From Perkinsus olseni (lineage: Eukaryota > Perkinsozoa > Perkinsida > Perkinsidae), in the NCBI GenBank assembly GCA_013115135.1, contig JABANP010000173.1, positions 1 to 64,000 on the forward strand: a DNA stretch of 64,000 nt. The letters are read 5' to 3'. The translations under genes and the position numbers were made by a program. The notes under the pieces are model-generated. The model was not told the DNA's origin and did not search any database. It saw only the letters and a program-made list of their open reading frames with translations. Below are positions 1-11,580 of this stretch, one piece after another (positions within the stretch are counted from its first letter, which is position 1; the number at the start of each line of letters is the position of its first letter).

Positions 1-439
1 CGCACTGAGTTATTGTTGATAGCCGTTCGAGTCCCATCTGTGGATGACTCAGAGTTACGCCCATTTTCAGTAACCATGACTAATCAACACAATAACCAGT
101 TCTTGTAACCAATGATCCTTAGTAAGGATTCCTTACTGATAACCGAGTGATGTACACAGTGTAAACCCAATCGTATCCGAAGAGCAATAGATACCTCAGA
201 GGAGTACACAGATAATAACCCAGCAAACACCACAGGAATAAGGCTTGCCAGTAAGTCTTATAACTTCACCTACTTCTCAGTCTTGTACAGACTTACACAG
301 CGTCTAGGCTACGCAGCTAACACATAAAGAGACAGACAAGATACTCAGAGACAATGACACAGATCAATATCAACGCAGATCAGCACTCAGAATCGCCACA
401 GAATGACGCGCTCGCCACTGAATAGTCAAACTGCGCAAA
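1..439. repeat. Terminal direct repeat, left (3' LTR side)
   Basis: Matches 4437-4861 base for base over most of its length. The left copy carries 14 extra bases at about 118-131, containing a short palindrome (AAGGATTCCTT). The match stops after 439. The left limit is the window edge, so the repeat may be longer than shown. Confidence 0.85.
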
Positions 440-578
440 TCAAGAAGCACTTCAGGACTCACACTTAACGAGTAAGGGCTCATAATTACTCAGTGCAGTC
501 AACAGTAACTTCATACAGAAAAAACTCACTTACTGAGGAGTCAACTACGGCTCCTCTCAATCCTCTTCACAGACCTCG

Positions 579-1058
579 TCAACTCACAATACTCCACTTA
601 GCGAAATTCTCTTTATCAAAGAGACCACCTCTGGCAACTACACGTATACTTTCTGGTGAACCCACGTCAACACCCCAAGTAAACTGGCTTGCGTCAACAT
701 AAACTAGCAAACTTTTACAGTCCACCAACCAAGGAACCTTAGTAGTCTCCGCAACCTTCTGGACATCCTTCATCCAGTCAGCAGCTTCAGTACACAGGTC
801 CTTAGGCAATGCAGTGTCCCAGTCGTACGCAGCAATCTTACGCATAATCAGTCGACCTTCCATACTCAACTCTGATAAAATCCCCAAGGGGTCATAGAGA
901 AAGTTCAGCATAGCCAACGCTGATCTTCTTGTAGTGGGGGGTACCGACGGAGCATGAAACCCAACCTTCAGGTCATCTTCTTCTGCACCCAGCCAGACAA
1001 CACCAAACACCTTCGCTGCTTCCTTCTGATTACACCACACAGTTTTCTGCACAGCCAC
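579..1058 (-). pseudogene. RT connection / RNase H start, frameshifted fragment
   Basis: Continues the RT of the frame above after a one-base frameshift near 1056. It contains FLYDPLGIL, the EGRLIMRKI helix and YDWDTALP, a block typical of Bel/Pao RTs between palm and RNase H. Next comes LVYVDAS, the first catalytic Asp strand of RNase H, ending at KWSIVS followed by a stop. The rest of RNase H and the whole integrase are absent. Positions 440-578, between this fragment and the left repeat, show no coding sign. Confidence 0.7.
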
Positions 1059-4000
1059 AGGAAACCATCTTCTTCAAAACGCTGAACCAAGGCGTGTTGC
1101 TGCGTGATAATGTCTTTACCATCACCCACCAATAGCATCAAGTCATCCATGTACGGAAGGACCTCAGACTCAAATTCACTCTGCTTTGACAATCTGTAGA
1201 GGACCTCACGCACATTCGCTGTCGACCAGGACGATCTCATCGCCAAACCAAAAGGTAGTACGTTGAATAAATAACTTTGACCAGGCCAATCAATACCCAG
1301 GTATGGTTGGTCACAGTCTCTCATCTGACGCCCTCTCAGGAAAATATCCGAGATACGCCGGACATCACACTCAGTAGCCTTCAGATACGGATCCAAAGAC
1401 TGACAAACAATCACAGGACGGACTGGAGTAGTCGGGTGTCCAGTAGCCCTCTTCTCAGCTTGTTCGTCATCAACAACACAGCGTTGCTCATCATTACACA
1501 GCACCGGCCGAGTGATAGCAAACCCGAGGATGTTGAATTGGTTTCTCCCAATGATGATACCAGGTTTACCAATACCACCCATTAGGATGAATGTGAGCAG
1601 CTTCCAAACAATATTACCCTGCTTGGAGACCTGCTTCACAAAACATTTCCATGCTTTACTCATATAACGCACCGTACCATCAGCAAGTTTAACCCTCACC
1701 TTGGACGGAGTGTTCACTATATTATCAGCACCATGGGATACCAGTGAGTCAGCAAAGTCTTCACGAATGAACCCAACCGACGCACCAGTATCCAATAACC
1801 CTTTAACCTTGACCAATTCATGAGGTGAATAAACCTCAAAGGACGCAGTAAGAAACCCATCTTCAAGTTCCATATTAGCTATAGTCTGGGCTTCACAAGA
1901 TATAGTCGACAGCTTCTGCTCAGTTGGCGACTCTGTCGGCGACTTAGTCTGCAACTCAGTCTGCGACCCTCCATTACCTCCCCCCGCTACAGAGGCAACA
2001 GTCTCTGTAGTTGGAGCAGAGGTCTCATAAACCATCTTAGTAGTGTACTCACCTACCGGTTGCTTGGGCTTTGGAGGCTCAGACCCAGCAGGTTTCCCAC
2101 CATCTTTCCCAGTAGAATTCTTCATAGATAACACTTGAGACCACGGTCTACGACATAGCCAGGATACATGACCAGTCTGACCACACCGTTTGCATCTCAG
2201 GGAACTTCTCGGCACTACACAGAACGCAGCACGATGGCCCTCCTTCCCACAGTTAAAGCACCTTCTAGACCTCATAACATGGTCCGCAGTACAAAACGGA
2301 GAAGTATGACCACTCTTGCCGCATCTCATACAGTTGTTCTTAGACTCAGCAGACACAGTATTACTCTGCTGATAACCACCTGACTTCATCTGGTTACCCT
2401 TCTCACTCTTGTCACCACCAGGAGCAGTAGGAGTAACCGTCTTCTGATCATTATCAGTCTCGACCCAGTTAACATCCGCGTTAGAATACCCAGTAGTCTT
2501 GTCAGATTTCCAAATAGCATTGTAATTCCTGACAAAGGTCTCATACTGTTTCCGATCCAGAGGATTAGAAAAGTACTCAGTAACCCTAGTAACCAGTGAG
2601 TCATAGTTAAGAACACGATCAAAATGTTCACGCAAAAACTGAACATCAGGCTCCGGTAACGCAGATCTCATACGGGTCATCTTCGTAGCATCTTCCATCA
2701 CAGTTGAAGTCTCAATCTCAACGCTGAAGAAGGTACTCTGCAACCGATATAAAAACTCAGGCAGGGACTCCTTAACCGACTTCTTAAGAGACTCCATCTT
2801 GTCACTTTCAGCTTCTGGAGCATACTCAGACCGAAATTGTTCATCGAACAAATTCCACAGAGTATAAAGCAGTTCAACTTGATCACCATCCAGGAAATTA
2901 TCAGCACCCAGACGACTCATCATCTCGTCATTGAGCTGCTCATCCAGACACTCTAACATATACAGTACATGGACGCGAGCAATATTAAGAGACGCTTTAT
3001 TCAAGTGCTCAATAATCTCACGCTCCACAGTAGCCCAGGTACGCTTATCAGCAGCACCCTTATAAGGGCCACCCTTTAACTTCTTCACTTGAGAAACCAG
3101 CTTAGCAGAGGCCTGGTCAACACGGTCTTTAACAAAATCAAGTTGACCCAAAGTCAGATCTTCATCACCACCACTAACTGGTAAATCAGAGGGCCTTTCA
3201 CGCTGCCATGACGGAGGTAACGACCAGAACGAAGACAGATAACCTCTCGTAGGCATACGATAACCCAAATTATGCCTAGCCTGAGACTTCACAGGATTCT
3301 CTTGAGCAACATGATCAAACCTAGAACCCAGGGAAACCACAGTAGGCGCCTTCTTCGAACCAACAGTCACAGGAGGCGAACCAAACCTAGGACCCTCATA
3401 CGGCGGAGTTCTACCGTAAGGATCGCCTTGTAACCTAGGGTCAGCTTTATAAGCTGGCCCAGAATTTCTCACCGAGCTCAATCTAGGAACTTGCCAATCG
3501 TCAAACCCAGGACGTCTCTGAGTGGGAACCGTGTAGTTGGCCTTACCCACCGCTGGAGCCTTGACTCGTTGAGCACGTTCCGTAACAAACCTATCAGCAG
3601 CCATACCACCAGCAAAGGAGACAGTATCATTAGCAGAGCCTTTACGTGGTGTACCCACCGACGGAGTGTGTGCTGGTAGCCTAGACTCCATTGTAGACTC
3701 ACCAGGGACACCATTCAACTTATTACGCATATCTTCGATCCCAGACGATAAAGAGTCCAACCGAGAGAATAACGTAGCATTAATATCATCTTGGTCAGAT
3801 CTATGAGTCTGTAGTAACTTTAACGACTCTAACATAGCACCCTGATTACCCACCAATTGCGCCAACATATCGTTGATATTAGTAGGTTCAGGACCCAGTG
3901 GAGCCGACTGACGAACATTCTTTGAAAACAAAGAACTTGTACCAGAAGGAATTTTACCCAGAGACGGATCAACTGATTTAGACTCAGGGTTTGGGACAGT

Positions 4001-4513
4001 ATTACGCTGGAGCCCTTTTCCTTTATCCTGCACAGATTCACCACCCTGAATAATACCTTCCTCCTCACTTTCCTCCGATTCCTTGCTAGGATCTTCTTCT
4101 TGCGAAGTCGTTTCAGCAGGAGTAGAATCATTGGACACAGAAGGAAATAACTCAGTTTGCTGTGCATCACGCTGACCAATAGAGCCTGTAGGGTCAACAG
4201 GAGGAGCTTCACCATACAACTTCTCATAGGCCTCACGATATAAAGCAGACTCAGTTTCACTATAAACATTGATACCCTGCTCACTACCCATAAGAAGCGC
4301 ATACACATCTTCACGACGGAGAGGCACAGACAACCCTCTAAGATAACATATACCCTCCCATTGATCACGCTTTAACTGACCCAGGAGCGGAGGCGTCCAA
4401 CAAGGAGCTGCTACCAATTGTTGGGAGCCGGAAGCACGCACTGAGTTATTGTTGATAGCCGTTCGAGTCCCATCTGTGGATGACTCAGAGTTACGCCCAT
4501 TTTCAGTAACCAT
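968..4513 (-). CDS. Gag-protease-partial RT polyprotein of retroelement 1
   Basis: Single open frame of 1,181 codons. The first half is low-complexity and polar, followed by a helical gag-like region. Three CX2CX4HX4C zinc knuckles lie at about 2150-2340 (CMRCGKSGHTSPFC is the first), typical of nucleocapsid. The retropepsin motif LLDTGAS is at about 1775-1800. Reverse transcriptase palm motifs follow: LPFGLAM and the catalytic YMDD at about 1136-1158. The expected RT fingers region, with the first catalytic Asp, is missing between protease and palm, so an internal deletion kept the frame open. The frame ends at 968 because of a one-base shift near 1056; the continuation is in the frame of 579-1058. 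The start at 4513 is the first ATG but lies inside the terminal repeat. Confidence 0.8.
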   Translation of the reverse strand: MVTENGRNSESSTDGTRTAINNNSVRASGSQQLVAAPCWTPPLLGQLKRDQWEGICYLRGLSVPLRREDVYALLMGSEQGINVYSETESALYREAYEKLYGEAPPVDPTGSIGQRDAQQTELFPSVSNDSTPAETTSQEEDPSKESEESEEEGIIQGGESVQDKGKGLQRNTVPNPESKSVDPSLGKIPSGTSSLFSKNVRQSAPLGPEPTNINDMLAQLVGNQGAMLESLKLLQTHRSDQDDINATLFSRLDSLSSGIEDMRNKLNGVPGESTMESRLPAHTPSVGTPRKGSANDTVSFAGGMAADRFVTERAQRVKAPAVGKANYTVPTQRRPGFDDWQVPRLSSVRNSGPAYKADPRLQGDPYGRTPPYEGPRFGSPPVTVGSKKAPTVVSLGSRFDHVAQENPVKSQARHNLGYRMPTRGYLSSFWSLPPSWQRERPSDLPVSGGDEDLTLGQLDFVKDRVDQASAKLVSQVKKLKGGPYKGAADKRTWATVEREIIEHLNKASLNIARVHVLYMLECLDEQLNDEMMSRLGADNFLDGDQVELLYTLWNLFDEQFRSEYAPEAESDKMESLKKSVKESLPEFLYRLQSTFFSVEIETSTVMEDATKMTRMRSALPEPDVQFLREHFDRVLNYDSLVTRVTEYFSNPLDRKQYETFVRNYNAIWKSDKTTGYSNADVNWVETDNDQKTVTPTAPGGDKSEKGNQMKSGGYQQSNTVSAESKNNCMRCGKSGHTSPFCTADHVMRSRRCFNCGKEGHRAAFCVVPRSSLRCKRCGQTGHVSWLCRRPWSQVLSMKNSTGKDGGKPAGSEPPKPKQPVGEYTTKMVYETSAPTTETVASVAGGGNGGSQTELQTKSPTESPTEQKLSTISCEAQTIANMELEDGFLTASFEVYSPHELVKVKGLLDTGASVGFIREDFADSLVSHGADNIVNTPSKVRVKLADGTVRYMSKAWKCFVKQVSKQGNIVWKLLTFILMGGIGKPGIIIGRNQFNILGFAITRPVLCNDEQRCVVDDEQAEKRATGHPTTPVRPVIVCQSLDPYLKATECDVRRISDIFLRGRQMRDCDQPYLGIDWPGQSYLFNVLPFGLAMRSSWSTANVREVLYRLSKQSEFESEVLPYMDDLMLLVGDGKDIITQQHALVQRFEEDGFLWLCRKLCGVIRRKQRRCLVLSGWVQKKMT

Positions 4514-4861
4514 GACTAATCAACACAATAACCAGTTCTTGTAACCAATGATCCTTACTGATAACCGAGTGATGTACACAGTGTAAACCCAATCGTATCC
4601 GAAGAGCAATAGATACCTCAGAGGAGTACACAGATAATAACCCAGCAAACACCACAGGAATAAGGCTTGCCAGTAAGTCTTATAACTTCACCTACTTCTC
4701 AGTCTTGTACAGACTTACACAGCGTCTAGGCTACGCAGCTAACACATAAAGAGACAGACAAGATACTCAGAGACAATGACACAGATCAATATCAACGCAG
4801 ATCAGCACTCAGAATCGCCACAGAATGACGCGCTCGCCACTGAATAGTCAAACTGCGCAAA
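4437..4861. repeat. Terminal direct repeat, right (5' LTR side)
   Basis: Partner of 1-439. Unusually, it contains the first ATG (4513, minus strand) and about 25 codons of the gag-like frame. Either the LTR reaches into gag or the true start is further downstream. The outer edge, read on the minus strand, has TGCGCAG a few bases in, compatible with a TG-type LTR end. Confidence 0.8.
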
Positions 4862-6116
4862 GCCTCCCAACAATATCGACCCCCTCGAGTCGAACGGACT
4901 TTAGGGCATAACCAAGTAACGCAATATCGTCCCGTCCCATCGTGACGACGGCGTCGTCCATGTCCTCGGCACAAACGGCATCACCTTAGTCGATGTAACT
5001 TCTGACTGGGAGAACTCTTAGATGAGGACGATGATAGCACATTTAGACAAGGCACGGGTTACGCTCTGGGTCGGAGCGTCCGACACCAGGATAACGGGTC
5101 GGAAGAAGAGCACTGACCTATCCGCCGTCTCGCCAGAGTGTCGGGCGTGCGAACTCGCAGATACCTCTGGAATCTTGCTGTGGCTCACTGGCGGACTCGG
5201 TTCAGATTGAGGATGGGAGAGGGTCTAAACTCCACGGTGGAGTCTCCACCCATAGACACGATGGGCGGGTTACGCGTCATGTCGCAGGCTCGCTCACGCC
5301 GTTGTCGTATAGGAGAAACTGAAAGATGTGGGCAGTCGGAAGGCGGTCCACGCGTCTTCGTAGAACCGCACCTCCTGACTTCCGGGACATACACATTGTA
5401 CGGAACCCCGATCCTGACACCTCAGCACGTTGGGCAGAGTGGATGTCACCTCAAAAATCCGTACGCTGTGTCGATTGTCCCCATGTACGTGCAGCGTCGG
5501 ATCTGAGTGTTCACTCTGCCCTTGTGTTGGTGCGTCAACGCAGCGAGTTCGAGAAGGAGCGACACCGCCGCGTCAGCTCTAAACTAGAGCAGGAAAAACG
5601 AGGGCTTGCGAGAAAGATGGAGCGCTAGTACTATAGTTATCATTTTTCGGAACACAGCTACACGAGCTTCATCGGAAACAACTACCTTGAGTACTGCGAT
5701 ATTGTGGGGTCGTATCCTACCGCGACGGTTTTACCCTCATTAAAACCTCGGGCCTCGCCTGCACAGGAAATCGTCAACGCGGGATTCAATGCTAGAAAGC
5801 AGAAACTCGATCTATTTTTTCCTCTTCGCATCCCTCTTTCGAATCATGTTCATCGCCTCGAGTCAATTTCGACCGAAGTATCTCTCGAGAAGCAGCCTCA
5901 ACTCTACCGTCGAATCATCAAACTAGGCAGTGCACAGCGGGCGCTTTCCAACCAGTGACTTATCGGTGTGCTGTAGCACTAACTGAAATTCCTGATCTCA
6001 AGAACCGTCGCTTCCTTCCGCTTCCCTCTTTTCGTGGGCCGATCATCTAATGAGGGAATCACCCAGGTGGACTGGATAGGGTGGAACGTCAGCGCGCAGT
6101 ACAGCCCCGTTTTTAG
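4862..6116 (+). other. Intron 5 remainder of unit A
   Basis: No exon of the ATPase-cyclase gene is seen here. The stretch matches unit E intron 5 (45756-47268) almost throughout, apart from a ~279-base insertion in E. It is 1-1.4 kb longer than the same intron in units C and D, so an ancestor of A and E gained sequence here. A reading frame at about 5326-5628 ending in a charged stretch ([19 protein letters not shown]) is conserved in E. It could be a captured exon from another gene, but I do not recognise it. Confidence 0.6.
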
Positions 6117-6573
6117 ATACCTCGGCTTCATCTTCGTGCTCATGCTGGCATTAGCCTTTGGATTGACGATCGCCTTCACACGAACATCTGTGTCGAGGAC
6201 CGAGTTTGAGTTGTTCGTCGGCCTACACTCTGACAAAGTCTCGTGGGTCAGATCGGGCACCGTTCCTACTAAGGACCTCGCTGTTCCAATAGTTTGTTCG
6301 CCGAGAGTCGTTGTGAGGACTGCCAAGCCGTCACTGCCATCCAGCTTTGCCTATCGCCGGCCATTCACAAGGATTAGAACTTCGAGTTGGAACTTTTCCT
6401 TCAGGGACGTCAATTTCTAACATTCCTTCTTCTCTTCAATAACATGGTCCCGATATCGCTTTACGTGACGGTTGACCTCGTCAGATCGATACAGGTCGGT
6501 TTGGAAATGCTCTCTTACTATTTCTCGACTTTACTAGTTGCTGCAGGAATAATAAAGAGCGTCCTTTTTTCAG

Positions 6574-9500
6574 GCATATCTCATTCAGCGCGACGTCCAC
6601 TTGAAGGACGGTGAGCACTCGGCTATCGTGAGTGCTTCAAACCTCAATGATGATCTTGGTCGGGTTGATTATGTTCTCGCGGACAAGACCGGGACCCTGA
6701 CGGAGAACCGCATGCTCTTCCGAATGTGCAGTATCGGTGGTGTACGATATGGGGATAACAACCCGGCATATAAGACAGAGAGTCCCCGCTCCACCATGCT
6801 TCACTCATTAGGAAGCAGTGAGACGTTCCCCATCACTGAGAAGAGCTACTTATACGATGAAGCTTTGCTCGACCTTCTCGGAGTACCCGCAATCACAAAG
6901 CCTGAGGAGGCCTTCGTGCATGCATTCATGCTCACGTGCGCGATGTGTAACACCATCATCCCGGAGGCAACTGGCAGGTCTCCGATTGGAGTCCGCTTCG
7001 AAGGCGCCAGCTCCGATGAAGAGACCCTGGTTCAGATGGCGGCGAGTTCGGGCTACATTCTTGTGGGGAGGAACGCTAACTACGTGACGCTGAGGATATC
7101 ACACTCAGCTGCTGAACGAAATGGACGTCAATGGCATGAAAGCATATTCAAAATCCTCGGCGTCAACGAGTTCACCAGTGAGCGCAAACGTATGAGCGTC
7201 CTCGTCCAAATGCTGAGGATCGCTGAGGATGTTAATGGCGACACAACTCATGTTCCCGACAGTAGTGGGTCAATACTGTTGGTGAAAGGAGCAGACGATG
7301 TGGTGATGGAACTTTCTCGGGGAGGCGTTGAAGGAGATTCATCGATGGCTTTGTGTGGGGTTCCCGTCCAAGACGTTCGAGAGGCAACTGTTACTCATAT
7401 CCACTAGTTCGCATCGGCCGGGCATCGGACGCTCATGTTAGCTATGCGCTACCTCGACGAGGCTGAAACATCAGAATATGTCGACGCTGTCCACGAGGCG
7501 AGGCACGCGATAACGAATCGTGCTGATCGAATCGCTCGAGTTGTTGCGAAGTTCGAGAGGAATTTGATCGTGCTCGGCGCCACAGCTGTAGAAGACAAGA
7601 TACAGCGCGGCGTCGTAACTACGGTCGGAAGATTGCTGAGTGCAGGCGTGAAGGTCTGGATGCTCACAGGCGATCGATGCGAGACGGCGTTGAACATAGC
7701 TAGGGCTGCCAAGCTTTTGCCTTTGGATGCGCATGTGTCTGATCTCTGTCTCAAGTGCGAATCCAAGATGAGTAGCGAAGAAATGGATGCCGTCGTACTC
7801 GACAAGCGGAGAATATTCGAGGAGGATTGCCAAGAGTGGATCGCCCAGGGAAGGACGAGTCGTTTATGTGTCGTGCTGGATGGCTCGGCCATTTCCTGCT
7901 TCTCATCAGCACGGAAAAACTTGGGAGTCCTGGCCGGTCTACTCTCGTATGCCGAGACGGTTGTGGCATGTCGCTGTTCTCCGGCACAGAAGGCACTCGT
8001 TACGCAGTTGTTGCAAACAACACGTGACTGCACCACCTTGGCCATAGGCGATGGAGCCAACGACGTCGCCATGCTTAAAGTGGCTGATATTGGTGTTGGC
8101 ATCATCGGTAGCGAAGGCATGCAGGCAGTGAGAGCTTCCGATTATTCTATTGCAACATTCTCTCATTTAGAGCGGTTGCTTTTAATACACGGTCGAGATT
8201 GCTACAATCGCATCTCCCTCGTCGTACTGTATTCCTTCTTTAAGAATATCTGCCTTATACTTCCAAACGTGTTCTTCGCATTGAGCAACGCGTTCACCGG
8301 CACCTCCCTGTACGAGTCCTGGATTCTGATGTCCTACAACGTTCTGTGGACATCTCTACCCATCCTAGTCGTTGGCGCTTCCGACATAACCCTTCCAAGC
8401 TGGGTCGTATATAAGTGCCCAATTGTATACGTTGAAGGGCGAATCTCGGAATCCTTCAATGCGAAGAAGTTTCTCGCATGGATGTTGAGGGCGACTTTCT
8501 GCGCTTCAGTCATCTACTTCTCGATCATGGTGAGCATGAGATACTCCGTTGTTAGACCTAATGGAAAGGTTACGGGGCTCGCCTGTATGGGCACACTCGC
8601 GTACTATTTGGTGGTAGCCGTCGTGAGCGGTATACTCATAATATTTTCCGGTGATCTGTCACGTCTTTTCCTGCTGCTCTGTTTCGTATCCGTTACTGCT
8701 TTTATACCTATCCTTTTCATCTACTCCCGCTCTGGAAGTCCATGGTCTGAAGCAACTAATGTGGCGGCTATGCTCTGGAGGGAGACTCCTATTAACTGGC
8801 TGGTTCTTGTTTTCGTGCTCGGGGTCTGCGCCTCTTCCAACATACTCGAGAGATTCTTCACATTCTCGAGAGCGAAGGCTACACCAGTACAAAAGCTTCA
8901 GCGATGGTTGGCGACGGCTCCTGGTCCCTGGATGCGGCGCGGGATAGCACACATCGCTGAAAAGTTCAAGGAAAGCTTTATTTGTATGCCAGACCCTCTC
9001 ACACGTGGCGTAAGCGACAGTATGACCGATCAAGCTGGGGATGAAGGTACAATTTTGGCATCGAGGTCTCAAGCCTCGAGCGTCACGCGCTTGCTTCCCA
9101 TGGCGCAAGAACTCTGGCGGAACGTATTCAAGCGATTCCCATCAGCGTCAGATACGAGCAGAGAAGCGAACCAGGACACTTGCTTGCAAACACTGAAGCA
9201 AGTAAATCCTAGAACCTTGGAATTCAGCAACCTCGCTACAGAATCTGGCTATCTGGCCTACTTCCAGACTGAAGCCGTAAAACACAGCCGGTTGTGTATC
9301 AAAGTTATCGTCCTGCCTCTGTGGTCTTGGTGGATGTTCAAGGAGTTGGGCAAGCCAGAACAATCTGCTGCATCCCTTGTCCTCACTCCAACCATCGGAG
9401 TCATTGCGTACTTAGCAACGATGACCCGACTATTCCGTCGCAACTATAATCTCATCATGTCCGGCCTGGTTTTATTCCCCACAATTGGATTCTATGTGAG

Positions 9501-11486
9501 AAGGATGGTCATCGGAGTAGATGATGCTCACGTGGTCGCCTGGATCCCTTTCATAGTTCACATCGTTGTTCGAATCCCCTTCCCAAGGGCAATTGCCATA
9601 TCCGTCGTGCATATTGTCTTTTTCGTTCTCATTCACTTTGTGCGTACACTGAAGATCGATCGTGATTCTGACATGAGTGGACCAGAACACCGAGTTTGCG
9701 GCTTCGATTTCAATAGCTCCTGCCAGCTGTTAGACTACTTGCCGATGGCGATTGGAATAACAGTGGTTAGTGCAGCTCTAGGGTACAAAGCCGAGCTCGA
9801 TCAAAGAAGTCATTATCTGGTCTCACTTAATTCAAAGATCGAGCAATCCCGAAGCAGGGAAGTTCTGAACAACATGCTTCCAGACTTCGTCGTTGATGCC
9901 ATCATTGAACAGAACAGGGGCCTCGCGACTCGAAGCGAGGCTGATTCGCGTCCCGTACTCGTCCGTTCCTCGGGGAGCTCCCTCTCAAAAGCGGTATCTG
10001 CGCTGAAAATTGGTACGTTTGCTCGACGCTGCGGAAACGTTACTGTACTGTTCTGCGATGTGGCCGACTTCCCCCAGCTGGTCGCTGCCTTAGCGCCGAA
10101 GCAGCTCATTATTATGATGCACCGATTGTTCAGCAGCATAGACAAGTTGGTTTTCATCCACGCGCTAACTAAGCTTGAAACGGTCTCTGAGTCCTATGTT
10201 GTCTGCAGCGGACTCAACCCGGACGACAACTCTGACGATCGCGTTGTGTCGACCGATGCCTTCCGCGCCGTTCTCCTGGGTCTGGATATACTCGATAATA
10301 CTGCTAACATGAATGTCTCTGTGGACAGTGGGTTTGAGGACGCTGCGGGGAGCGCCTCGATAACTCTGGTTATGAAAATTGGCATTCACACGGGTCCGGT
10401 CATTTCTGGGGTGGTGGGGACGAAGAGGCCTCAGTTCTGCATCTTCGGGGACACCATCAACACCGCTTCGCGAATGAAGTCTACTGCGATCCCCAATCGG
10501 GTTCATCTCTCATCAAGCACGCGGGAGTGCTTGGAGTTCTCCTCAAGTCTCTCCTTCGAGGAGCGTGAGGCCTTCATCAAAGGGAAAGGAATCATGGTCA
10601 CCTACGATGTTTCTCGAACCCTCGGTTCCCCGCATGCCAAGGATGCCGGAGTGATGTCCCCAAGAGTCTTGAGAACTCCGGCTGTCGCACTCGATATCTC
10701 CAACTTGGATAAGCCGAGGAGGGTCGAGCCGTTCAAGCGAACTTCTCAAACTAGTACTCACGCTTCCTCATCTAGCGCATGTGCATCCTCTGCTAGTGGG
10801 CTTCTAGCAAATCTGAAGCGAATCTCCTGCTGGCGAGGTAGAGCAGGAGGAACCCTCGAGGATCACGTCGGAGGTCGGCCGTCACCGGCTGACTCATCAC
10901 CTTGGAACAATGAATGTTGGAGTAACGGATCACTCGAATTCGACAAATCGCGTGACTTGAAGACGGTTGTGGACGTGCTAAGGCGGCATCGCCAGGGTAG
11001 CGGGACTTTTGAGAAGCTAGCAGTCGAGTATATACACCTCGGCAAGGACAGGGCCAACGCCTTCACCCTAGAATTCCTCCAGAGATCCCACGAGATTCAG
11101 TTGCGCAGGGATAGACTCGCGGCATTCGTTACCTCGAGATGGACCCGGGCGATGTTGCTTATTATGCTGGTCTCATACTCGGCCCAAACCATCGAGCTAG
11201 TTGCGGTTCCACAACAACCGCCAGTCATCGTCTTCGGACTTTTACTGGCACGCTCGGCCGTGTTGACACTCCTGGTGGTACTCTATATTGTATACTCGCT
11301 GCGGAGAGTCATACCCGCATCTGCGTTGAGACTATTTACGGTTGGGGTTTATATTCTTGGCGTCTTGGTTACCTCGTTACACACCACCCTATTTCTCGAC
11401 ACGGGCCCTCAAGTGGGCTGTAAATCGGATGACCCCAAGTGCGGAGCTTCGGAAGGGGTTAAGGCAGACGTGTTTCCTGCGGCAGT
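6574..11486 (+). pseudogene. Unit A exon 8: ATPase core, helices, cyclase domain 1
   Basis: The exon opens after a T-rich acceptor and codes, in order: the phosphorylation site DKTGTLT (about 6686), the N-domain (KRMSVLV, LLVKGAD), the stop at 7405, MLTGDR (about 7660), the hinge [10 protein letters not shown] (about 8047), ATPase helices to about 8840, a linker, a second helix cluster (about 9290-9800), cyclase 1 ([11 protein letters not shown] at about 10040; [11 protein letters not shown] at about 10440), a Ser-rich linker, and the first helices of the third cluster (about 11130-11400). From about 7440 to 10440 it is much closer to unit C than to E. From about 10440 onward it is nearly identical to E. 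The donor is GT at 11487; the TAA at 11488 is intronic in this model. Confidence 0.8.
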
Positions 11487-11580
11487 GTAATGGTTGGATA
11501 GTCTAAACCCATCACAGAGCTGTGATCTAGCTTTGCGATAACCGCCCATTGCTCATTGCTCGACACTCTGGCCTTACCAG

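Larger units (their letters stand above)
1..4861 (-). mobile_element. Defective Bel/Pao-like LTR retroelement
   Basis: Seen: a 439-base sequence at the left edge recurs at 4437-4861, and between them a minus-strand reading frame carries gag-like zinc knuckles, an aspartic protease (LLDTGAS) and part of a reverse transcriptase (YMDD). Known: this order fits LTR retroelements; the FLYDPLGIL block followed by YDWDTALP after the RT resembles the Bel/Pao connection region. No integrase and only the start of RNase H are present, and the RT lacks its N-terminal part, so the element cannot be autonomous. It sits in what is intron 5 of the neighbouring ATPase-cyclase gene: sequence from 4873 rightwards matches the intron of unit E from 45756. 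Target-site duplication cannot be checked because the left end is outside the window. Confidence 0.85.

Noticed and set aside
7449..8120. Long minus-strand open frame (223 codons), with equivalents at 23067-23738 and 34864-35154
   Set aside because: It lies opposite the most conserved ATPase coding sequence and its conservation follows from the sense strand; no domain is recognisable.
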